NCBI GenBank assembly: GCA_937900965.1
Contig: CALCGJ010000198.1
Span: 1 to 37,032, forward strand
Direction: 5' to 3'
DNA length: 37,032 bases
Source: an uncultured Bacteroidota bacterium
GTDB taxonomy: Bacteria > Bacteroidota > Bacteroidia > Bacteroidales > FEN-979
In this document: positions 16,970 through 25,480 of the stretch, piece by piece
Position numbering within the stretch: position 1 is the stretch's first letter
How the letters are laid out: the number at the start of each line of letters is the position of its first letter
Position numbers and translations under genes: made by a program
Notes under the pieces: model-generated
Databases searched by the model: none
The model's input: the letters and a program-made list of their open reading frames with translations, nothing else
What the model was told of the DNA's origin: nothing

Positions 16970-19312
16970 TTATCTTTGATTGGTTTTTTTGGTAAAACGG
17001 TACGAAAGGTTGAGCATAATAAACCGGCCCGGACTTAACTGTCCTTTGCTGTCGGTCCACTGCCTGTTTAAAAGATCCTGAACTGTAATACCGGCTGTTA
17101 ATTTGTTGAAAAAGGTGTAGGATGCCTTCATGTCGATTGTAAAATAGGCGGAATTCTGTGCTGTGTTTTCGTCATTGATCCATTGTTGCCCTACATACCT
17201 GAATGTTATCGAGGTACTTAGCCTGTTTGGCGAATATATCATACCGGCGAAAGCCTGGTTCCCGGGAACCTCCATAAGGAACTTGCCGGTCAGCTCTTTT
17301 CCTGGATTCGCTGTCGTATCAAACTTTATAATCCTGGAATCATTGAAGGAATAATTAGCTATCAACGTTAGGTTTCTGATGATTGGAAGGGTCGCTGTTA
17401 ATTCGGCGCCCAGAATTCTTACCCTGCTGATATTTTCCCTCCGCATAACCGGTTTTAGATTGTCTCCGCCGGTAAATACGCTATCGCCAGTAGCTACAAA
17501 ATATTGAAAATCTCTGCCAAAGGAAAGATATCCTGATGGTTCAAGGGATAATCGTTTAAAGAATGTGACAGTAGCTCCGACTTCTATATTATCAAGTGCT
17601 TCAGGCTTCAACTTTGGGTTAGCCATCTTGAACCCTTTGCTGATATTTCCGTTTTTACACATATCATCCAGGATAGGCGGTCGGAATCCATGGGCGTAAG
17701 AGAGGTAGATGCTCTGCCTTTGGTTGAAATTGTATCGAAGACCTAGCTTGGGACTGATCGCATTCCATGTTTCGTCGGAGAAATCAGATGGATAGCTTGT
17801 CATGAATTCGGAAAGGGTGCTTGGGTACCCGATTGTGAAGGAGCCATCCGTGAACCACGCAATATCCCATCTTAGACCTGCAATGATACTCATCTTCTGT
17901 TTGAACAGGGTCAACTCATATTCAGAAAAAAGAGCAAAAAAGGACATCTTTCCTTTGTTAGTCAGGATGTCGGATGAGGTGTAATAGGTGTCGGAAGCGT
18001 CTACACTGCCCTGTTTCAGGTCCACTCCCACGGTAATAGCCTGGTTGGGACGGAATTGGTTTGTCAGGTTGACCCAGAGACCGTAATCAACCCGTTTGCT
18101 GTTCGTTTCATAAAGTGTGTATTTTCCGCTTCGCTTCGCGCTCCTGGTCTCATTCTGCCGTAGGTAGTTCTCGTTCTGGTAGAAGCCATTTATCAGCAGA
18201 CTGTATTTCCCCCACCCGTTTTGGGTCGACAACCTGACGAAATGAGTCGGATATCGGTTGTAACTCCCAAGAGGTTCGTAGATCTTTGTCCCGTCACCAC
18301 GGATATCGTTGTAATAGTTATACTCAAGTTCCAATCGGTTTCTCGTATTGAACTGATAACCAATTTTCCCTGAAACTGAACCCTCTTTAAGGTACCTGTT
18401 TGTATCAAGATTATCCCTGGTAGCATCAGGTTCTGTGATGTAGCCTTTCCCCTGCCTGTAAAAAAGAGAGAGGTTGTAGTAAAACCCCCGATCCTGACTG
18501 AACAGGCTGCCGCCAAGTTTCAGAAGTCCGCCAAACGTATTGTATGTCCCGTAATAAGCCTTCACTTCCCCTTCCAACAAAGAAGGAGGCTGTTCTGTGA
18601 TGATGTTTATAACACCACTCATCGCATTGCTGCCATAAACTGCGGAAACAGGTCCTTTTAACACCTCGATTCGCTCAATGTTGTCGGGAATCAACCTGTT
18701 CCAGTTGATGCCACCCCCATCAGTCTTATTGAGAGGCACACCGTCAAGCAGGATCAGGGCCCTGTAAGAGCCGTTTAATCCACGCATGGTCACACTCGAA
18801 TTCTTAGAGAAAATGCCAAAGTCACGGTCAAATTTGATTCCGGGTATTAGCTGCAGGACTTCATCTGTATTATTGACCGGCATCTCCATCACCTTTTTTG
18901 ATGGAATACTGGCGATCCGGGCAGGAATCTCGTCAGGCTTTTGAGGTGTTCGTGTTGCTGTAACAAACAGCTCCTCCATCTGGTGTACGTCAGGTGTCAA
19001 ACAGAGTGAAATCCCGATCGTGTCATCCACTGGATCACGTGTAAGTGTTTGCTGGAGGTTCTGATATCCAATATAGGAGAGCCTCAGCCTTACCTTGCGA
19101 TCAGGTTCAACAGTAAGGTTGAAACTTCCACCCGGTCCGGAAACCGCACCTTGAAGAGACCCGGAAACAAGGATGTTGGCTCCCTGAAGTGGTTTACCTG
19201 TGCTGCAGTCACGAATTGTACCGGTAATCACCTGTTGGGAAAAGAGCGTGATTGATGAAAAAGCTATTCCCAGGAATAGGAGATATACAGTATGAATGAT
19301 AGCTCTTTTCAT
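16970..19312 (-). CDS. TonB-dependent receptor with carboxypeptidase-regulatory-like N-terminal domain
   Basis: A 780-residue outer-membrane active transporter. In order: signal peptide ending near SQQ; a CarboxypepD_reg-like domain (VITGTIRDCSTGKPLQGANILVSG, about 27-110); a TonB-box-like region (MEELFVTATRTPQ); a plug domain with LQLIPGIKFDRDF, VTMRGLNGSYRALILLDGVPLN and IERIEVLKGPVSAVYGSNAMSGVINIIT; then a 22-strand-type barrel with SIYLSYAHGFRPPILDDMC. The plug resembles siderophore, cobalamin or haem-type receptors more than SusC, and no SusD partner is present. The upstream lipoprotein ends 6 bp before it. Its ligand cannot be told from sequence alone. Confidence 0.92.
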   Translation of the reverse strand: MKRAIIHTVYLLFLGIAFSSITLFSQQVITGTIRDCSTGKPLQGANILVSGSLQGAVSGPGGSFNLTVEPDRKVRLRLSYIGYQNLQQTLTRDPVDDTIGISLCLTPDVHQMEELFVTATRTPQKPDEIPARIASIPSKKVMEMPVNNTDEVLQLIPGIKFDRDFGIFSKNSSVTMRGLNGSYRALILLDGVPLNKTDGGGINWNRLIPDNIERIEVLKGPVSAVYGSNAMSGVINIITEQPPSLLEGEVKAYYGTYNTFGGLLKLGGSLFSQDRGFYYNLSLFYRQGKGYITEPDATRDNLDTNRYLKEGSVSGKIGYQFNTRNRLELEYNYYNDIRGDGTKIYEPLGSYNRYPTHFVRLSTQNGWGKYSLLINGFYQNENYLRQNETRSAKRSGKYTLYETNSKRVDYGLWVNLTNQFRPNQAITVGVDLKQGSVDASDTYYTSSDILTNKGKMSFFALFSEYELTLFKQKMSIIAGLRWDIAWFTDGSFTIGYPSTLSEFMTSYPSDFSDETWNAISPKLGLRYNFNQRQSIYLSYAHGFRPPILDDMCKNGNISKGFKMANPKLKPEALDNIEVGATVTFFKRLSLEPSGYLSFGRDFQYFVATGDSVFTGGDNLKPVMRRENISRVRILGAELTATLPIIRNLTLIANYSFNDSRIIKFDTTANPGKELTGKFLMEVPGNQAFAGMIYSPNRLSTSITFRYVGQQWINDENTAQNSAYFTIDMKASYTFFNKLTAGITVQDLLNRQWTDSKGQLSPGRFIMLNLSYRFTKKTNQR

Positions 19313-19318
19313 CTCTCT

Positions 19319-20233
19319 TTATTGCTGAATCTTTATATCCATCAGAATTTGGCCTCCCGGACCGGAAATTACCTCTTTGACCAGGATCAGCCCCAGGTTT
19401 CCTTTCGGATCCCTGAATGAGATTACCATGCCGGGAAGGATGAATTTTGCTTTTCGCTTCAGGTTTACCGGTTCGTAAGCTGCCAGGATAAGGCTGTCAT
19501 TTCCGGAAAGGTCAAAATCTGTTGGAGCGAACGCTGTTGTATCGTACCTTGTTTCATTCTTAATGGTCCAGTTTGCCAATCCTGTTGGTCCGCCGAAGAG
19601 AGCCGGTGCATCAGCTTCTGAAGGGGAGGAGAGCGTGGCTTCATACTCATCGAAATAGTAGATCAGATCAATGGAATCCTGCTTTTGATAGGCCTCTTCC
19701 TGAAAATATCTATGGCCAGCTCCGAGGGAGAAAAAACTTCCGGCATCCTCGTTGGTCTGGGCTCCTAAAAGGATGTTGGCATAGGAAAGAATTGGCCCGT
19801 ATTGGGAAGATGCTGATTTTCTGAGGGTTATTGACCTGTTGCGAAAGCTGTGGTTACGATCCATCACGAGGAAATTCCAGGTTTCTATCTCGTTGGCTGT
19901 TTTTGTGATTTCGATCTCATATCTCAAAACAGGTTGATTCATCCCGCTGTCGAGAACTGTCTGATCCTCTCCGTTGTTCCAACCGATATGGAGGTAGGTG
20001 ATATTAACACCCTCTCCCTGTGCTTCGATGCCTACCATGATTCGTTCTCCTATTGCCAGGGTTGTATCGTGACTGACAAATCCGGAATCGGTCCGAAATG
20101 TCAGGTTGGGCGGAACATAGGAGACCTCTTTTTGGCATGAAGCAAGGGAAAACAGGAATAATGAAACCCAGACCGATATGTTGAGAAAAACATATCGGGT
20201 ATGTACTTCTGGAGTCATTGGGAGATAGTTCAT
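19319..20233 (-). CDS. Putative lipoprotein paired with TonB receptor, unknown function
   Basis: A 304-residue protein with a signal sequence (VFLNISVWVSLFLFSLASC) ending in a lipobox; Cys33 would be lipidated. The rest is beta-rich, with a C-terminal half that runs FILPGMVISFRDPKGNLGLILVKEVISGPGGQILMDIKIQQ, a pattern I have seen in Bacteroidetes surface lipoproteins but cannot assign to a named family. I do not recognise SusD or HmuY signatures. The gene ends 6 bp before the TonB receptor and begins 5 bp after the six-helix membrane protein, so a role as a ligand-capturing partner of the receptor is the simplest inference. Confidence 0.7.
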   Translation of the reverse strand: MNYLPMTPEVHTRYVFLNISVWVSLFLFSLASCQKEVSYVPPNLTFRTDSGFVSHDTTLAIGERIMVGIEAQGEGVNITYLHIGWNNGEDQTVLDSGMNQPVLRYEIEITKTANEIETWNFLVMDRNHSFRNRSITLRKSASSQYGPILSYANILLGAQTNEDAGSFFSLGAGHRYFQEEAYQKQDSIDLIYYFDEYEATLSSPSEADAPALFGGPTGLANWTIKNETRYDTTAFAPTDFDLSGNDSLILAAYEPVNLKRKAKFILPGMVISFRDPKGNLGLILVKEVISGPGGQILMDIKIQQ

Positions 20234-20238
20234 CTGGA

Positions 20239-20823
20239 TTACTCTTTTTTTAGAAAATGTGCTGAAAGCTTAAGGATACTCGATCCAAGTAATCCTCCTG
20301 CAAGTCCGAAGAAGAGGTGGGTGGCAACCGGCCATGCTATGCCGTAACGGAAGGAGGTAAATAGCATCCCTGTCATGGATGCTATGGCTAGTTTGATCAG
20401 TGGAATAAACATCCATCCGATAGCACATGAAAGAGCAGTTGCCATTACAAACGGCATCACCTTCCTGAAATTCAGATAAAGGATATCCAGGATAAAGCCG
20501 ATCAGAATATAAACAACCGGGGTAAGTGGTTCACGGAATCCCAGCCAGGAGGTCATCAGGATGAGGGCAGATCCGCCGCAGGCTATGGATCCTGCAAAAG
20601 GGAATTGAGAGACACCACGCCCAAGGATGATCAGAGTAAGGAAGATGACTCCCTGTCTGCCCGGCAATTGAAGGGGAATCCGCAGTTTGGCATGAATAAC
20701 CATAGCAAGTATCCCCAAAAATAACAGGAACATCACTTCGGCAACGGTTCCGGCGATCTTACTCGGAAATAAGCTTGATAAACTCCTTGGAAGCGGACTG
20801 GTAGTCGCAATTTTCATTCCCAT
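20239..20823 (-). CDS. Six-helix membrane protein, possibly ECF-transporter S-component-like
   Basis: A 194-residue integral membrane protein with about six hydrophobic segments (VMFLLFLGILAMVIH, VIFLTLIILG, IACGGSALILMTSW, VVYILIGFILDILYL, VMATALSCAIGWMFIPLI, HLFFGLAGGLLGSSIL). Size, topology and the segment KLRIPLQLPGRQGVIF resemble substrate-binding S components of ECF vitamin transporters, but no EcfA or EcfT gene is nearby and I cannot confirm the family. The ATG at 20823 makes the gene overlap the upstream TiaS-like gene by 65 bp; ATGs at 20817 or 20733 are alternatives, but the last would clip the region before helix 1. The overlap suggests translational coupling. Confidence 0.6.
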   Translation of the reverse strand: MGMKIATTSPLPRSLSSLFPSKIAGTVAEVMFLLFLGILAMVIHAKLRIPLQLPGRQGVIFLTLIILGRGVSQFPFAGSIACGGSALILMTSWLGFREPLTPVVYILIGFILDILYLNFRKVMPFVMATALSCAIGWMFIPLIKLAIASMTGMLFTSFRYGIAWPVATHLFFGLAGGLLGSSILKLSAHFLKKE

Positions 20824-21502
20824 TCAATTTCTCTGCAAATAAAACGATTTTTTTGTTCCTGACAATGGGTCGACACCATCCTGTGATCCGAATGGTAGCA
20901 GTTTCGGGGATCGGAATGCCCTGAAGATCAACTATCAGGTCGACGGAAACCATCTCCATATATTTTTTTACCGGGAATACTCCCTGTACCTCTCTGAGTC
21001 CTTCAATCCACAATAACCTGCCATCATTGCCTTCAAACCGGAGTCCAACAGCAGCAAGAGCCCCAATTACGCCGATTTTTTTACCAGTCAGTCCTGTGAG
21101 AAAGATCTGGTGTTTTCTGGCCAGTTTTTCGGCAGCAGGTTTTGTAAGAATAACCTGTTTGGCCTGGTTCCCGAAATGAATGATCTCATTATGAATCTCC
21201 TCTCCGAATGCAATGCACAGTCCTACATCTGAACCGGTAGCGGCATGGCCGAGCAGAAAATCGGAGCAGTAGTTCCGGATCCAATAATCATTTCCGGATA
21301 CTTTCCCCACGATGCAGGCGGCTGAATTGTGCGATGTATATGGAATGCCAGGATCAACAAGTAACTGGTGACGTGTGATGCAAAATACATCAACCAGTCC
21401 GGATTGTTGCAAGGTTTCCGCTAATGCTCTGGTAATATGGCCCGTACCCCGGCTCTCAGGATTGTCCGTATCATCAATGCCAATGTAGACCTGCGAATTC
21501 AT
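20759..21502 (-). CDS. TiaS-like protein (IDDTD kinase-type domain plus ferredoxin-like domain)
   Basis: A 247-residue cytosolic protein (ATG at 21502; the longer ORF adds an unlikely leader). The N-terminus VYIGIDDTDNPESRGTGHITRALAETL carries the IDDTD motif of archaeal TiaS, the tRNA-Ile2 agmatinylcytidine synthetase, where it lies in the ATP-dependent kinase-like domain. A second segment, KKIGVIGALAAVGLRFEG (about 158-175), resembles the start of the TiaS ferredoxin-like domain. The OB-fold and zinc ribbon that bind tRNA in TiaS are missing. Bacteria use TilS for the same tRNA, so a different substrate is likely. It is the first gene of the operon that leads to a membrane protein, lipoprotein and TonB receptor. 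Function unknown; ATP use is inferred. Confidence 0.72.
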   Translation of the reverse strand: MNSQVYIGIDDTDNPESRGTGHITRALAETLQQSGLVDVFCITRHQLLVDPGIPYTSHNSAACIVGKVSGNDYWIRNYCSDFLLGHAATGSDVGLCIAFGEEIHNEIIHFGNQAKQVILTKPAAEKLARKHQIFLTGLTGKKIGVIGALAAVGLRFEGNDGRLLWIEGLREVQGVFPVKKYMEMVSVDLIVDLQGIPIPETATIRITGWCRPIVRNKKIVLFAEKLNGNENCDYQSASKEFIKLISE

Positions 21503-21594
21503 TGTGAAATAATTAACGCGAATGTACGAACTTTCCCGACATGTCAGGAGAAACATATCGAAAAAACAATTCTATGCCAGGGGATGGGGAATGT

Positions 21595-22056
21595 TTAGTG
21601 TCTGTGAATTCTTCCATCGAAGCGGTCGACCTTAACGATCCAGCAATTGACTTCACGCATGGAAGGAGGGTTGTAGGTGAATTTCCCATCGGTATACTGT
21701 TTCATAACAATATCAAGGGCTTGTCGCTTCTGCTCCGTGTCTTCAATAAATTCAACCGTTCCATAACACAAAACGCTGCTGTATTTCATGCTATATGAAC
21801 AGCCTACCTCTTTATGCTGGAAAAGAAGTTCATGATCGGTAGTGAAGTTTACACAGACAGAGGGATTTATTTTCAGACAATCAATTTTTTTCCCCTCCTG
21901 GGCTGAGTGCAGATAAATTACATCATCTGCAAAGCCAAAGTTCATGGGCAACAGGTATGGTTTCCCTTCAGGGTCAACCATAGCAACATGACAGACCTGG
22001 CATCTTGAAATGATTGTTATAATATCGTTGTGGTTGTCAAGGTTTTTCGTTCTCAT
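21595..22056 (-). CDS. Pyridoxamine 5'-phosphate oxidase-like flavoprotein (NimA-like)
   Basis: A 153-residue split-barrel FMN-binding protein. The run CQVCHVAMVDPEGKPYLLPMNFGFADDVIYLHSAQEGKKIDCLKINPSVCVNF and the later SSVLCYGTVEFIEDTEQKRQAL are typical of the PF12900 group that includes nitroimidazole reductases (Nim). The C-terminus VNCWIVKVDRFDGRIH matches the usual ending. Most such proteins have unknown physiological roles, so drug resistance should not be assumed. It lies 61 bp downstream of radA on the same strand. Confidence 0.88.
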   Translation of the reverse strand: MRTKNLDNHNDIITIISRCQVCHVAMVDPEGKPYLLPMNFGFADDVIYLHSAQEGKKIDCLKINPSVCVNFTTDHELLFQHKEVGCSYSMKYSSVLCYGTVEFIEDTEQKRQALDIVMKQYTDGKFTYNPPSMREVNCWIVKVDRFDGRIHRH

Positions 22057-22117
22057 GATAAATTAAATGACGGGAGTATCAACTCTTGTGTTTTAAAATT
22101 TTCAACAAGATAAGAAA

Positions 22118-23482
22118 TTATCGGAAGAGGCTGACCCAGAGGTCTTCAATTTTTTTCACCTGGCGGACTCCTATTTTGAATTTCTTCACATCTACACCTT
22201 TTAGGTTATACTGTGAAACAAAAATCTGCTTAAACCCTAATTTCTCTGCTTCAAGAATTCTGGGTTCGATCCGTGTAACGGGTCGGATCTCTCCGGAAAG
22301 GCCCACTTCAGCAGCGAAACAGGTCTTGAAATCGATCGGTTTGTCTTCGTTGGAAGAGAGCACGGCAGCAACAACGGCGAGATCTATTGCGGGATCATCA
22401 ACACGTATTCCACCTGCGATATTGAGAAAGACATCTTTGATTCCCAGCCGGAATCCACTCCGTTTCTCCAACACGGCCAGCAACATATTCAGACGGCGTG
22501 AGTCAAACCCGGTGCTGGAGCGTTGCGGTGTCCCATATGCTGCCGAACTTACCAGCGCCTGTGTCTCGATTAACATCGGCCGCAATCCTTCGATGGTTGC
22601 AGCGATAGCAATGCCGCTGGTTGGTTCATCGCGATGGGAGAGAAGGATCTCCGATGGGTTTGAAACCTGACGGAGACCACGGTCATTCATCTCGTATATT
22701 CCAAGTTCGGATGTAGAGCCAAACCGGTTCTTCACGGCACGGATGATGCGGTAATCATAATTACGGTCCCCTTCAAATTGCAATACGGTATCCACCATGT
22801 GCTCCAGGATCTTGGGACCAGCCAGGGTGCCATCTTTAGTGATGTGTCCGATCAGGATTACAGGAGTGTTGGTGATCTTGGAATATTTCTGGAGTTCTGC
22901 TGTACATTCCCGGATCTGGGAAATACTGCCGGCGGTAGATTCGATCACCTGGGTAGTAAGTGTTTGGATGGAGTCAACCACAACCAACCCTGGTTTCATC
23001 TCTTCCAGAAAAGGGAAAATGGTTTGCGTCGAGGTCTCGGTTAGAATATAGCACTCATCCTGTTTCATGCCAATCCGTTCAGAACGCATCCGGATCTGTT
23101 GTTCGCTCTCCTCTCCGCTGATATAGAGGACTTTCAATCCTTCACATTGAAGCGCTACCTGGAGCATCAGGGTAGATTTTCCGATTCCGGGTTCTCCTCC
23201 TATCAGAACAACGGATCCTGGAACAAGGCCTCCTCCCAGCACCCTGTTTAACTCCTGATCATGAAGGTCTAGCCTTTTCTGGGAATCTACTTTAACATCC
23301 GAGATCCGAATCGGTTTCCGGTTTCCGTCCTCCGGCATCCTGTATCCCCGTTTGGTCTCCTCCCGCTGGATAATCTCCTCCACAAATGTGTTCCACTCAC
23401 CGCAGGAAGAACATTTCCCCTGCCATTTGGCCGACTGGGCCCCGCAGTTTTGGCAGAAAAATGATGTTTTTACTTTTGCCAT
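22118..23482 (-). CDS. radA: DNA repair protein RadA
   Basis: RecA-like branch-migration helicase acting in recombinational repair. The 454 residues show the N-terminal C4 zinc finger (FFCQNCGAQSAKWQGKCSSCGEW), the Walker A motif GGEPGIGKSTLML, Walker B (LVVVDSIQTL), the RadA-specific KNRFG motif (AVKNRFGSTSELGIYEM) and a C-terminal Lon-protease-like domain (GGIRVDDPAIDLAVVAAVLSS, AAEVGLSGEIRPV). Length and domain order are normal. It follows rfaE2 by 90 bp, in a spacer that contains a degenerate CTGCCAA-type repeat. Confidence 0.97.
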   Translation of the reverse strand: MAKVKTSFFCQNCGAQSAKWQGKCSSCGEWNTFVEEIIQREETKRGYRMPEDGNRKPIRISDVKVDSQKRLDLHDQELNRVLGGGLVPGSVVLIGGEPGIGKSTLMLQVALQCEGLKVLYISGEESEQQIRMRSERIGMKQDECYILTETSTQTIFPFLEEMKPGLVVVDSIQTLTTQVIESTAGSISQIRECTAELQKYSKITNTPVILIGHITKDGTLAGPKILEHMVDTVLQFEGDRNYDYRIIRAVKNRFGSTSELGIYEMNDRGLRQVSNPSEILLSHRDEPTSGIAIAATIEGLRPMLIETQALVSSAAYGTPQRSSTGFDSRRLNMLLAVLEKRSGFRLGIKDVFLNIAGGIRVDDPAIDLAVVAAVLSSNEDKPIDFKTCFAAEVGLSGEIRPVTRIEPRILEAEKLGFKQIFVSQYNLKGVDVKKFKIGVRQVKKIEDLWVSLFR

Positions 23483-23490
23483 AATAGATC

Positions 23491-23517
23491 AGTTGGCAGG
23501 ATGCAGTAGGCAGTTTG
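23491..23517. repeat. Degenerate CTGCC-type heptamer repeat upstream of radA
   Basis: Read on the minus strand, the sequence is CAAACTGCCTACTGCATCCTGCCAACT, with three CTGC-phased, imperfect copies of the same motif as the array at 9499-9533. It lies in the 90-bp spacer between rfaE2 and radA. Confidence 0.55.
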
Positions 23518-23572
23518 CAAAAGAAGTCAGAAAGAGGTTATTGATGGCATTCGTCATTCTTGTTCATTCATG

Positions 23573-24076
23573 TCATTTATTTTTTGCCTGGTCATGAAGC
23601 TGAGAAAGAATAGCGGTGGTGGAGTATCCTTCAGTAAGAGGAATGGTTACCACCTCTCCTCCACCGGCAAGTACAATATCATGACCAGCGATCTCTTCTG
23701 TCTTATAATCGGCTCCCTTAACCAGAACATTCGGTTGAACCATGGCAATCAACTCATATGGAGTCTCTTCATCGAAAAGAATGACTGTCGTAACAAAGTT
23801 CAGGGATGCAAGGATCATAGCCCGGGCATGTTCATCGGTGACTGGACGCCCGGGGCCTTTCAGGCTCCTGACCGAGCTATCGGAGTTCAGGCCGATTACC
23901 AGAACATCACCAAGATCAGCCGCTTTTGCCAGGTATTCAATATGTCCCAGGTGCAGGAGATCAAAACATCCGTTGGTGAATACAACCTTTCGATCTTTAA
24001 AACGCCAGACCTTACGTTGATTCCGGATTTGCGTGTTGTTGAATATCTTGGATTTAATCCTTTCCACTCTTTCCAT
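23573..24076 (-). CDS. rfaE2: D-glycero-beta-D-manno-heptose 1-phosphate adenylyltransferase
   Basis: Nucleotidyltransferase that makes ADP-heptose for lipopolysaccharide inner core; it corresponds to the C-terminal domain of HldE, here as a stand-alone 167-residue protein. It shows VVFTNGCFDLLHLGHIEYL with the HxGH motif, VIGLNSDSSVRSLKGPGRPVTDEHARA, and the ILFDEETPYELIAMVQPNVLVKGADY segment. Its start overlaps the end of the UPF0104 gene by 23 bp, indicating tight coupling. The other heptose genes (gmhA, hldA, gmhB, hldD) are not in the window. Confidence 0.93.
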   Translation of the reverse strand: MERVERIKSKIFNNTQIRNQRKVWRFKDRKVVFTNGCFDLLHLGHIEYLAKAADLGDVLVIGLNSDSSVRSLKGPGRPVTDEHARAMILASLNFVTTVILFDEETPYELIAMVQPNVLVKGADYKTEEIAGHDIVLAGGGEVVTIPLTEGYSTTAILSQLHDQAKNK

Positions 24077-25106
24077 GATCAGTCTTGTTAAATGAAAGCA
24101 GTATTAGTGAGCCGCCACCAACCATCAGGATCATCAGAGTTTGTGTGGTCCAAACGATCCATCCAAGAGCAAGTCCTGTAACCATTGCAATGCCATACAG
24201 CATTAAGGTCTCCTGAATTAGTGCCGGGTATAGTCCAATCCCTCCGGGAGTTATCATGATACCGATACTGCCAAGTACCAGAGCTGATAGTCCGGCACCC
24301 AGCGATAGACTGGAAGTCGCAGAGAAACAGAAGAAACAGACATATAGCATCAGGAAATAGAGAGCCCAGATAGCAAGTGAATAAAATACAAAAAGCCAGG
24401 GATGTTTTATTTGTGTCAATGATTTCAATCCCTCCCAAAAACCGACAGCAAGACTTTTCACCTTTTGGTAGATTGTAAACTTCCGAAGTCTCTTGCGGAA
24501 AATCCATAAGATAAGTGCAAAAACCGTGAAAAAACTTCCTATGGTTATCCACATGATACGTGAATAATGGATCGTTCCGAACTTCTCTACCAGTTTCGGA
24601 TAAATTGTCTCATCCAGATACTCCCGGATGGTTCCAATCTGTGTTACAATCATCACCGCAAACAACAGGAAGAAAATCATCATGTCGATGGCCCGTTCAG
24701 TGAAAACCGTACCCAGCGACCGGTTAAACGGAATCTTTTCATATTTTGCCAGAATCCCGCAACGAGTCACCTCTCCCAGTCTCGGGAATGCAAGATTGGC
24801 GAGGTATCCAACCATCACGGCATAGAATGTGTTTGTAAGCTTTGGTTTGTAGCCCATGGGCTCCATCAGCATTATCCAACGGATGGCTCGCAGAATATGG
24901 CTGCATATTCCAATAAAAACTCCCAGGAAAACCCAATTATAGTTGGCGGTGCGGAAAGCCTGTATGATCTCATAACGTTCATTTTCAGTAAGATCTTTTA
25001 CGGAAAGCCAGATGAACAGAATCCCAAGTCCGAGAAAGAAAGAGAACTTCAGGATTGTGAGGAACCCTGCTTTGGAAGGTTTAACATCAGCTGAGGTGGA
25101 TGGCAT
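24054..25106 (-). CDS. UPF0104 / lysylphosphatidylglycerol synthase transmembrane family protein
   Basis: A 350-residue polytopic membrane protein with about eight hydrophobic helices. NYNWVFLGVFIGICSHILRAIRWIMLMEPMGY, FYAVMVGYLANLAFPRLGEVTRCGILAKYEKIPFNRSLGTVFTERAID and the late IGIMITPGGIGLYPALIQETLMLYGI are the conserved signatures of PF03706, the flippase-like membrane part of MprF proteins. The catalytic lysyltransferase domain is absent, so lipid flipping or another transport role is more likely than aminoacylation. In many Bacteroidetes it lies between panD and radA, as here, though rfaE2 is inserted. Gap to panD is 11 bp. Confidence 0.9.
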   Translation of the reverse strand: MPSTSADVKPSKAGFLTILKFSFFLGLGILFIWLSVKDLTENERYEIIQAFRTANYNWVFLGVFIGICSHILRAIRWIMLMEPMGYKPKLTNTFYAVMVGYLANLAFPRLGEVTRCGILAKYEKIPFNRSLGTVFTERAIDMMIFFLLFAVMIVTQIGTIREYLDETIYPKLVEKFGTIHYSRIMWITIGSFFTVFALILWIFRKRLRKFTIYQKVKSLAVGFWEGLKSLTQIKHPWLFVFYSLAIWALYFLMLYVCFFCFSATSSLSLGAGLSALVLGSIGIMITPGGIGLYPALIQETLMLYGIAMVTGLALGWIVWTTQTLMILMVGGGSLILLSFNKTDHGKSGKD

Positions 25107-25117
25107 CAGGGAGAAGA

Positions 25118-25471
25118 TTAGCTTTTTGGGATACAGTTCTGATGATCGGGAAAAACAATCACAGGTTTGAACGATTTTGCCTCCTCAAAGTCCATCATAG
25201 CATAAGATGCAATAATCACAATGTCACCTTTCAAGAACTTCCGGGCCGCGGCACCATTCAAACAGATTGTTCTGCTGTCTCTCTTCCCTTTGATCACATA
25301 TGTTTCAATCCGTTCACCGTTATTGATATTTAGCACATGGACCTTTTCGTATTCAATGATGTTAGAGGCTTCCAGCAATGCTTCATCGATCGTGATGCTT
25401 CCAATATAGTTGATATCGGCTTCTGTAACAGTAGCCCTATGAATTTTCGATTTAAGTACCCCGATGTTCAT
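25118..25471 (-). CDS. panD: Aspartate 1-decarboxylase (proenzyme)
   Basis: Produces beta-alanine from aspartate for pantothenate synthesis. The 117-residue pyruvoyl enzyme has the self-cleavage site YIGSITID, with cleavage expected between Gly24 and Ser25. Other conserved parts are [43 protein letters not shown] and [10 protein letters not shown]. It lies 9 bp after panC, whose product uses its beta-alanine. Confidence 0.97.
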   Translation of the reverse strand: MNIGVLKSKIHRATVTEADINYIGSITIDEALLEASNIIEYEKVHVLNINNGERIETYVIKGKRDSRTICLNGAAARKFLKGDIVIIASYAMMDFEEAKSFKPVIVFPDHQNCIPKS

Positions 25472-25480
25472 CCGGCAAAA

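Noticed and set aside
21595-22056. Nitroimidazole resistance gene (nim)
   Set aside because: The fold is shared by many PNPOx-like proteins of unknown role; resistance cannot be claimed from this sequence.
22086-22670. 194-residue plus-strand ORF opposite radA
   Set aside because: Lies almost wholly within the RadA reading frame, whose motifs are all intact; Ser/Arg-rich product resembles no protein.
24567-25094. 175-residue plus-strand ORF opposite the UPF0104 gene
   Set aside because: Antisense shadow of a clear polytopic membrane protein; composition is that of a reverse-complemented hydrophobic gene.
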